Shown one piece after another: positions 57,860-64,000 of a stretch of DNA of 64,000 nt. How positions within the stretch are numbered: position 1 is the stretch's first letter; every line of letters starts with the position of its first letter. A program made the translations under genes and the position numbers. The notes under the pieces were generated by a model, which was not told the DNA's origin, did not search any database, and saw only the letters and a list, made by a program, of their open reading frames with translations. Origin of the DNA: an uncultured Lachnospiraceae bacterium (GTDB taxonomy: Bacteria; Bacillota; Clostridia; Lachnospirales; Lachnospiraceae); the NCBI GenBank assembly GCA_910576975.1, contig CAJTJY010000020.1, positions 1 to 64,000 on the forward strand. The letters run 5' to 3'.

Positions 57860-59257
57860 ATGAAGAAAAAAGTGAGAAATTTTATCAGAGAACATCATAT
57901 GGTAGAAAAGGGGGAATGTGTTCTAGCGGCGGTGTCTGGCGGAGCGGATTCGCTTTGCATGTTGTTGATTCTTTTGGAATTACAACAGGAACTGGGGATT
58001 ACATTGCGTGTCGTTCATGTGGAACATGGCATCCGGGGGCAAGAAAGCAAGAAAGACGCAGCGTTTGTGGAGGATTTTTGCAGCCAGCGTCAGATTCCGT
58101 GCAAAGTTTTTTTCTGCGATGCGAAAACATATGCCAGGGAAAGAAGAATGTCTCTGGAAGAAGGGGCGAGAGAGTTGCGCTACCAGTATTTGCAGCAGAC
58201 TGCAGAGGAATTCGGGGCGGATAAAATTGCCTTGGCACATAATCAAAATGATTGTGCGGAGACGATGTTGTTTCATTTGGCGCGGGGAACGGGAATGAAA
58301 GGGATGTGCGGCATCCGCCCAGTTCGTCAAAAAATCATCCGCCCCCTGTTGTGTGTCGCGCGATCTGAGATTGAAGCTTATTTGGCAGAGAAAGGACAGG
58401 GTTTTTGCAGGGATCAGACAAATGAGGAATTATTATATGCCCGCAATAGAATCCGCCATCAAGTGATCCCTGTGCTGTCAAAGATTAATGCCAATGCTGT
58501 TTCTCATATCAATCAGGCGGCTGCCTTTGTAACTGAGGCGGTGGAGTTGCTGGATGATTTGACAAAACAGTCGTTGCAGGCTTACGTCCATGAGAAAGAC
58601 GGCGGAACCTGTATCTTGCAAGAGCTGCAACAAGAAAAACAAGTGGTGCGGCGCGCAGTGATACACAAGGCTTTGCAGAAAGAGGCAGGAAAAAGCCAAG
58701 ATATTGCCATGATACATGTCAAACAGTTGGAGCAGCTTTTTGCTATGCAAACTGGAAAAAAGATAAATCTTCCTTATAATATAGAAGGACAAAAGACGTA
58801 TCAGGGGGTTTTGCTGCGCAGGCAGGCAGAGCGGGCGCATGAAAGCTCCCAGGTCTTGGATTTGGAGGCGTTGGCAACCGGAAGCCTGTATATTTCTTCC
58901 CATGGATATCAAATACAAACACGTTTATTGGATAAAATTCCTCAAAATGAAGAAATTCCCAAAAAGATGTATACGAAATGGCTCGATTATGATAAAATTA
59001 AAGGTAATATGCGAATGAGAACCCGGCAAAAACAGGATTTTTTGGTGATTGACGCACAAGGAAGCCGGAAAAAACTGAAAAAGTATTTTGTAGATGAGAA
59101 AGTGCCGGAATATCAGCGGGACCAGGTCTTGCTGCTGGCAGACGACACCCATATTCTCTGGGTCATTGGTTACCGCGTCAGCGAAGATGTCAAGGTAACC
59201 CAGCATACTAAAAGAATCTTAGAGATACAGGTAAATGGAGGAACAACACATGAGTGA
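57860..59257 (+). CDS. tilS: tRNA(Ile)-lysidine synthase
   Basis: A 465-residue enzyme that modifies C34 of the minor tRNA-Ile to lysidine. The PP-loop is AAVSGGADSLCMLL; HVEHGIRGQES, ALAHNQNDCAETMLFHLARGTG and RPLL follow; the C-terminal substrate-binding domain includes ...RVSEDVKVT. It overlaps hpt by 8 nt. The tilS-hpt-ftsH order is conserved across Bacillota. Confidence 0.95.
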   Translation: MKKKVRNFIREHHMVEKGECVLAAVSGGADSLCMLLILLELQQELGITLRVVHVEHGIRGQESKKDAAFVEDFCSQRQIPCKVFFCDAKTYARERRMSLEEGARELRYQYLQQTAEEFGADKIALAHNQNDCAETMLFHLARGTGMKGMCGIRPVRQKIIRPLLCVARSEIEAYLAEKGQGFCRDQTNEELLYARNRIRHQVIPVLSKINANAVSHINQAAAFVTEAVELLDDLTKQSLQAYVHEKDGGTCILQELQQEKQVVRRAVIHKALQKEAGKSQDIAMIHVKQLEQLFAMQTGKKINLPYNIEGQKTYQGVLLRRQAERAHESSQVLDLEALATGSLYISSHGYQIQTRLLDKIPQNEEIPKKMYTKWLDYDKIKGNMRMRTRQKQDFLVIDAQGSRKKLKKYFVDEKVPEYQRDQVLLLADDTHILWVIGYRVSEDVKVTQHTKRILEIQVNGGTTHE

Positions 59258-59783
59258 TAAAATCTGCGTGTTAATCACAGAAGAAGAATTAGAAAACAGG
59301 ATTTGTGAGTTGGGAAAAGAAATCAGTGAACATTATCAGGGAGAATCTGTGCATTTGGTCAGTGTCCTGAAAGGAGGAGTATTTTTTACCTGCGAGTTAG
59401 CAAAAAGGCTGACGATACCCGTTTCTATTGATTTTATGTCGGTGTCCAGCTACGGCAATGACACCAAGTCCAGCGGCGTGGTAAAGGTCATTAAAGATCT
59501 GGATGAGTCTATCGAGGGTAAAAATGTCCTGGTAGTAGAAGATATCGTTGATTCTGGCAGGACGCTGAGTTATTTATTGGAAAATTTGAAAAGCAGAAAA
59601 CCAAAGAGTCTGCGGCTGTGCACATTGCTGGATAAACCGGAACGGCGGGTGACGGATGTGCAGGTGGATTATACCGGATTTGAAATACCGGATAAATTCG
59701 TAGTGGGCTATGGTCTTGATTATATGCAGCGATACCGCAACCTTCCTTATGTAGGGGTGGTAATGCTGGAAGATGAAGCGTGA
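59250..59783 (+). CDS. hpt: Hypoxanthine phosphoribosyltransferase
   Basis: A 177-residue purine salvage enzyme that converts hypoxanthine or guanine plus PRPP to IMP or GMP. VSVLKGGVFFTCELA, the PRPP loop LVVEDIVDSGRTL and PDKFVVGYGLDY are conserved. ATG 59250 with GGAGG at 59237-59241. It can use bases brought in by the AzgA-type permease of this window and PRPP from prs. Confidence 0.95.
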   Translation: MSDKICVLITEEELENRICELGKEISEHYQGESVHLVSVLKGGVFFTCELAKRLTIPVSIDFMSVSSYGNDTKSSGVVKVIKDLDESIEGKNVLVVEDIVDSGRTLSYLLENLKSRKPKSLRLCTLLDKPERRVTDVQVDYTGFEIPDKFVVGYGLDYMQRYRNLPYVGVVMLEDEA

Positions 59784-59804
59784 AAGGAGTAAAAGTATAA
59801 ATAT

Positions 59805-61643
59805 ATGAGTAATCAGAAACGTTACCGGGCATTCGGGCTGTATATCGCAGTGATTATCATTCTTGCATTGCTCTGGATTATGAGGGACAGTTCTTCTGGC
59901 TTTGGACAGAATTCTGTCTATACTTATGCGCAGTTTGAACAGGATTTGGAGATGGATCATGTGGTGTCCGTCGTCATTTCACAGAATAGGGAAGTTCCAA
60001 GCGGCGAGGCGGACGTGACTCTGAAAGGAGAATCCAGAAATGCGGTCAAGACCTTGCATTTGTCGGATATCAATGCTTTGCAGGATACCATGAAGTCGTA
60101 TGACTTCAAGGATTTTGTAGTACAGGAGATGCCAGAGGAGAACTGGCTGATCTCGATACTGCCCACGCTGATTTTATTTGGCGTGCTGTTTGTATTCTAT
60201 ATTATGATGACCAACCATGCTGCGGCCTCCTCCGGCGGCGGGAACAAGATGATGAATTTTGGGAAGAGCCGCGCCAAAATGTCTACAGATGAGAATAAGA
60301 AGATCAATTTTGGAAGCGTGGCAGGGCTGAAAGAAGAAAAGGAAGAACTGGAAGAGCTGGTGGATTTTTTGCGTTCTCCCAGAAAGTATACCAAGCTGGG
60401 GGCCAGAATTCCCAAAGGCGTTCTTTTAGTCGGACCGCCAGGAACAGGTAAGACGCTGCTTGCCAAGGCGGTTGCCGGGGAAGCAGGAGTTCCGTTTTTT
60501 AGCATTTCTGGTTCTGACTTCGTGGAAATGTTTGTGGGCGTCGGTGCGTCCCGCGTCCGTGACCTTTTTGAGGATGCCAAGAAAAATGCGCCCTGTATCG
60601 TGTTCATAGATGAGATTGACGCAGTGGCAAGGCGCAGGGGAACTGGCATGGGCGGCGGTCATGACGAGCGTGAGCAGACCTTGAACCAGCTCTTAGTAGA
60701 GATGGACGGCTTTGGCGTAAACGAGGGCATTATCGTGATGGCGGCGACCAATCGCGTCGATATTTTGGATCCTGCGATTATGCGTCCTGGACGTTTTGAC
60801 CGCAAGGTGCATGTGGGAAGGCCTGACGTGGGTGGCAGGGAAGAGATTTTAAGAGTTCATGCCAAGAATAAGCCTCTAGGGGACGACGTGGATCTGAGGC
60901 AGATTGCTCAAACGACCGCAGGCTTTACAGGCGCGGATTTGGAAAACCTGTTGAACGAGGCGGCAATTTTTGCAGCGAAGGAAGATCGTGCCTATATTAT
61001 ACAGGGCGATATCCGCAAATCTTTCGTGAAAGTGGGCATTGGTTCTGAAAAGAAGAGCCGGATCATCACGGACAAAGAAAAACGAATTACCGCATACCAT
61101 GAGGCAGGCCATGCGATCTTGTTTCATGTGCTGCCGGATGTCGGACCGGTGTACTCCGTATCCATCATTCCCACAGGCGTAGGGGCTGCAGGCTATACGA
61201 TGCCGCTGCCAGAGCGTGAGGAAATGTTCAATACCAAGGGAAGGATGCTGCAAGAGATCATCGTGGATCTTGGAGGCAGGGTGGCAGAGGAAATGATTTT
61301 TGACGATATCACCACCGGTGCTTCCCAAGACATCAAGCAGGCGACCGGGGTTGCAAAAGCCATGGTCACCAGGTACGGCATGTCGGAGCATGTGGGCTTG
61401 ATCAATTATGACAATGACGACGACCAAGTGTTCATCGGCAGAGACCTGGCCCATGCAAGGGCTTACGGGGAAAACGTAGCCAGCACCATTGACCAGGAGA
61501 TTAAGCGCATCATTGACGAATGCTATGAAAAGTCCAGAAGCATTTTGTCGGAGCATGAGAAGATTCTTCATAAATGTGCAGATCTTCTCCTGGAAAAGGA
61601 AAAAATCAGCAGAGATGAGTTTGAAGCTTTGTTTGAGGGATGA
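59805..61643 (+). CDS. ftsH: ATP-dependent zinc metalloprotease FtsH
   Basis: A 612-residue membrane AAA+ protease. Two N-terminal helices (about 10-28 and 112-132) enclose a small external domain; Walker A VGPPGTGKTLLAKA, Walker B CIVFIDEIDAVARRR, second-region-of-homology NRVDILDPAIMRPGRFDR, and zinc site TAYHEAGHAI with the later Asp in GASQDIKQAT are all there. It degrades membrane and regulatory proteins. ATG 59805 lies 21 bp after hpt. Confidence 0.96.
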   Translation: MSNQKRYRAFGLYIAVIIILALLWIMRDSSSGFGQNSVYTYAQFEQDLEMDHVVSVVISQNREVPSGEADVTLKGESRNAVKTLHLSDINALQDTMKSYDFKDFVVQEMPEENWLISILPTLILFGVLFVFYIMMTNHAAASSGGGNKMMNFGKSRAKMSTDENKKINFGSVAGLKEEKEELEELVDFLRSPRKYTKLGARIPKGVLLVGPPGTGKTLLAKAVAGEAGVPFFSISGSDFVEMFVGVGASRVRDLFEDAKKNAPCIVFIDEIDAVARRRGTGMGGGHDEREQTLNQLLVEMDGFGVNEGIIVMAATNRVDILDPAIMRPGRFDRKVHVGRPDVGGREEILRVHAKNKPLGDDVDLRQIAQTTAGFTGADLENLLNEAAIFAAKEDRAYIIQGDIRKSFVKVGIGSEKKSRIITDKEKRITAYHEAGHAILFHVLPDVGPVYSVSIIPTGVGAAGYTMPLPEREEMFNTKGRMLQEIIVDLGGRVAEEMIFDDITTGASQDIKQATGVAKAMVTRYGMSEHVGLINYDNDDDQVFIGRDLAHARAYGENVASTIDQEIKRIIDECYEKSRSILSEHEKILHKCADLLLEKEKISRDEFEALFEG

Positions 61644-61836
61644 TTTGTGCAGAATTGCTATCTGTCAAGGACGTTAAAGAAAACAAATGATATGAAATAT
61701 GTATAAAAAAGAATGTAAATTTTTGTGAAGTTTGTGCACACTTATTGGGAAAATTATGGTATTATAGTTATCGTAAAAACCCCCAATACATTATATAGTT
61801 TTTGCTACACCCCATAGTAAAAATACCTTCTCCTAA

Positions 61837-61889
61837 AGAGACTGTTGCATTGATGAATGAAAATTGTCAGTGCGGCGGTCTCTTTTTTT
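61837..61889 (+). terminator. Terminator with 17-pair stem
   Basis: AGAGACTGTTGCATTGA (61837-61853) pairs with 61867-61883, counting G-U pairs, and runs into seven Ts. It lies 194 bp after ftsH. The stretch 61644-61836 holds only a TATTAT at 61760-61765; a short transcript ending at this hairpin is possible but unproven. Confidence 0.75.
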
Positions 61890-62001
61890 GCAGGGATATT
61901 GAAATGCAGTACCACATATGCTACAATTTTGTTTTAGACCCTTATATTTCTTATTTATATATAAATAGAAAACGAACGGAACAAAGGAGGACAGATGCGG
62001 G

Positions 62002-63351
62002 ATGAGTGGCGGTAAATTTATGTGGCAGGACCGGTTTAATATTGGCGTGGATGTGATTGACAAGGAGCATAAGAAACTTTTCAGTATTTTAAATAAGCTG
62101 CTTGCTTATAGCGTGAACGAGGAACGTTACCAGTGGGTATGTCAGGAAGGAATTAAATATTTCAAAAAGCATGCCATGAAGCATTTTGCAGAAGAAGAAG
62201 TATATATGGCATCCATTGATTATGACGGATACGAAATGCACAGACGCCTTCATGATAATTTTAGAAAGAAGACGCTTCCGGAAATTGAACGGGAGTTGGA
62301 ACAGTCGGAATATTCCAAGGATGCCGTGGAGCATTTTTTGGGGGTGTGCACTGGCTGGCTGATCGGACATACGTTGACGGAGGACCGTGCGATTGTCGGA
62401 AAGGCTGTGAGCAAATGGGCGGCGCTTCTTCCAGAAGAGGAACAGGAGGCTATGGAGCAGGTGATTGTCCGGCTGTTGCATGAGCTGTTTCAGTTAAATG
62501 CCCGGGTAGTCAGTGGGAATTATGGAGGGGAGAAATTCGGCAAAGGAATTTATTACCGCTTAGTCTATGGTTCTAAGAATGGCGAGACATGGGAGATTAT
62601 CCTTGTTTTTGAGGAAAGCTTGCTTGTCAAGACAGTGGGACGAATGATGGGATCAAAAGACGATGACAAATTAAGCGCTCTTATGATGAATGCTACCCGT
62701 TATACGGCGCAGCAGTTTGTGGAACGCATCCGCGTTCATTTCCCGTCTGCGGAGCTGTTTGAAGTGAAAGAGGAGAACCTTCTTACCTATGTGCAGTTTG
62801 AGAAGATTTTTGAGAATCACAAGCCTCAGTGCAGCCTGTTGTTTGACACGGGGGAAGGCTATTTTGCATTTTGCGTTATGGCGCCGCATTTGCTTGAGGA
62901 TAAGGTGGGTGGAACTATCAAGGCAGAGAATGCGATGACGGAAATTAAGAAATACCTTGATACTGGCAAATCTAGTCAAAAGAAGAAATTATTGGTGGTC
63001 GATGATTCTGGCGTGGTAAGACAGGCGATGAAAGAATTGCTTGGCAAGGATTATGAAGTGATGTTGGCGGAATCTGGCGTGTCTGCGCTGCGTTGCATGA
63101 TTCTTGACCGTCCAGACTTGGTATTGCTAGATTATGAGATGCCTATTTGCGACGGCAGGCAGGTGTTGGAAATGATCCGTGCAGAGAAAGGGTTGGCGGA
63201 TCTTGACGTGATTTTCCTGACGGGCAATACAAACAGGGAAAATATTAAAAAGATCGCAGCATTAAAGCCGGCGGGCTATTTGCTGAAAATGATGAAGCCA
63301 GAGGAGATTAAGCAGAATATCGATCAATTTTTTAAAAAGAAAAACGGCTGA
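62002..63351 (+). CDS. Bacteriohemerythrin and response-receiver fusion
   Basis: A 449-residue protein with three parts. Residues about 8-140 are a bacteriohemerythrin with a full di-iron ligand set: His23, His61 and Glu65, His80, His84, His123 and Asp128 (one further His, 57, is near). Residues about 150-310 resemble a CheC/CheX-like domain, tentatively. Residues about 325-449 are a receiver (LLVVDDSGVVRQ, phosphoacceptor in LVLLDYEMP, Lys in GYLLKMMKP). There is no DNA-binding output. It suggests an oxygen- or NO-sensing phospho-relay device. ATG 62002 with AAAGGAGG at 61983-61990. Confidence 0.82.
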   Translation: MSGGKFMWQDRFNIGVDVIDKEHKKLFSILNKLLAYSVNEERYQWVCQEGIKYFKKHAMKHFAEEEVYMASIDYDGYEMHRRLHDNFRKKTLPEIERELEQSEYSKDAVEHFLGVCTGWLIGHTLTEDRAIVGKAVSKWAALLPEEEQEAMEQVIVRLLHELFQLNARVVSGNYGGEKFGKGIYYRLVYGSKNGETWEIILVFEESLLVKTVGRMMGSKDDDKLSALMMNATRYTAQQFVERIRVHFPSAELFEVKEENLLTYVQFEKIFENHKPQCSLLFDTGEGYFAFCVMAPHLLEDKVGGTIKAENAMTEIKKYLDTGKSSQKKKLLVVDDSGVVRQAMKELLGKDYEVMLAESGVSALRCMILDRPDLVLLDYEMPICDGRQVLEMIRAEKGLADLDVIFLTGNTNRENIKKIAALKPAGYLLKMMKPEEIKQNIDQFFKKKNG

Positions 63352-63430
63352 CGTTTCCCCCGCAATTTGGTGAAACAGGGACATCCTTTAGAATGGATAA
63401 CAGAGACTAATTATTGAAGAGGTTATGCCT

Positions 63431-64000
63431 ATGAAAGAATATTCCAACTACGAATTAAATCAAAAACAACAATATATGATGCTGATGCGTCCGTTGTTGC
63501 GGAAACATGCGCTGTTTTCCGATGGAACAAAGGATTACCGGAACCCCCCGGAGCCAAAGGAAGATGAGGAAGTGACCATTACGTTTCGCACGGCGAAGGA
63601 CAATGTGGATATTGTGTGGCTTCGTACTGACGCTGGGAAGATCCCGATGTGGAAAGAATACAGCAGGGGGCTGTTTGATTATTACCAGGTCAAGGTGCAG
63701 CTTGGAAAAGAACCTTTCAGGTATTATTTCGAGATTAACACGGGCATGCTTCAGTGTTATTATGACCGCATGGGGGTATCGCCGGAAATCAGGCAGGATT
63801 ATGCATTTGTGATCGTGCCAGGATTTTCTACGCCCGACTGGGCAAAAGGCGCAGTCATGTACCAAATTTTGGTGGACCGTTTTTGCAATGGCGATCCCTC
63901 GAATGACGTGCTTACGAACGAGTATTACTATATCAAGGTCTACAGCCAGAAGGTCGAGGATTGGGAAAAGTGTCCGGCAGAATTCGGCGTCGGCGAATTT
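63431..64000 (+). CDS. GH13 alpha-amylase family enzyme, N-terminal part
   Basis: The first 190 codons of a glycoside hydrolase that runs off the window. The N-terminal region (about 30-130) has the beta-sandwich pattern of an alpha-amylase N domain, VTITFRTAKDNVDIVWLRT and FRYYFEINTG, followed by PDWAKGAVMYQILVDRFCNGDPSND, the start of the catalytic barrel in neopullulanase and maltogenic amylase types (GH13_20-like). Catalytic residues lie beyond the window. ATG 63431 behind AGAGG at 63418-63422. With glgC-glgD and pgm it would belong to glucan use. Confidence 0.8.
   Translation, partial: MKEYSNYELNQKQQYMMLMRPLLRKHALFSDGTKDYRNPPEPKEDEEVTITFRTAKDNVDIVWLRTDAGKIPMWKEYSRGLFDYYQVKVQLGKEPFRYYFEINTGMLQCYYDRMGVSPEIRQDYAFVIVPGFSTPDWAKGAVMYQILVDRFCNGDPSNDVLTNEYYYIKVYSQKVEDWEKCPAEFGVGEF

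Overview
The window is a 64 kb piece of a low-to-mid GC, spore-forming, Gram-positive anaerobe of the Bacillota, most likely a gut Lachnospiraceae (Clostridia). The evidence is the gene set: spoIIE, yabP, yabQ, spoVG, a SPOCS/LysM protein, a CotS-type protein, glgC-glgD followed by spoVG, Bce-type peptide sensing, a DUF6465 protein, and clostridial DnaD/DnaC. No rRNA, tRNA or CRISPR array was seen.

Layout. 1-2.35 kb: a small A+T-rich accessory patch (a nucleotidyltransferase-fold protein and two GNATs) bordered by long palindromic repeats. 2.5-4.6 kb: a metalloid-type operon (arsR, arsP-like permease, redox-disulfide protein) with a decayed arsC. 4.7-9.2 kb: a GNAT, an AzgA-type purine permease, a Mn-type CDF exporter, an HPr paralogue without its phospho-histidine, and a DUF6465 protein. 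9.3-15 kb: a BceRS/BceAB-like peptide-stress module with a lipoprotein gene on the other strand inside it. 15.1-20.2 kb (minus strand): prs, dnaC, dnaD, a DnaA-box cluster, murC. 20.4-31 kb: glgC-glgD, spoVG, an SH3 protein, uppP, pth, mfd, a PrsA/SurA-like lipoprotein. 31-33 kb: apbE, NusG-II and Gx transporter operon. 33-38.2 kb: a second two-component system plus FtsX-type ABC transporter. 38.6-42.1 kb: a heterodimeric ABC exporter. 42.5-43.8 kb: a small acidic protein plus a HipA/CtkA-like kinase. 44-51.7 kb: veg, SPOCS-LysM, NlpC/P60, yqeY, cca, cotS-like, PEGA lipoprotein. 51.8-61.6 kb: pgm, HU, rqcP, yabP, yabQ, divIC, spoIIE, tilS, hpt, ftsH. 62-64 kb: a hemerythrin-receiver fusion and the start of a GH13 enzyme.

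Many housekeeping genes (veg, spoVG, prs, pth, mfd, rqcP-yabP-yabQ-divIC-spoIIE-tilS-hpt-ftsH) belong to the block that lies near the origin in Bacillus, so the window is a rearranged version of that conserved region with accessory genes in between.

The least explained signal is a set of long palindromic elements in two related families. Arms within one copy stay complementary while differing between copies. Two copies are flanked by 10-bp direct repeats, both sit 3-4 bp upstream of a sigma-A -35 box, and one contains a copy of the other family. Other notable points are a 17/19-identical operator in front of both FtsX-type ABC operons, a conserved 21-bp-spacer Spo0A-type promoter at spoIIE, two terminator hairpins that bury the ribosome-binding site of the next sporulation gene, and a Crh-like HPr with Tyr at position 15.
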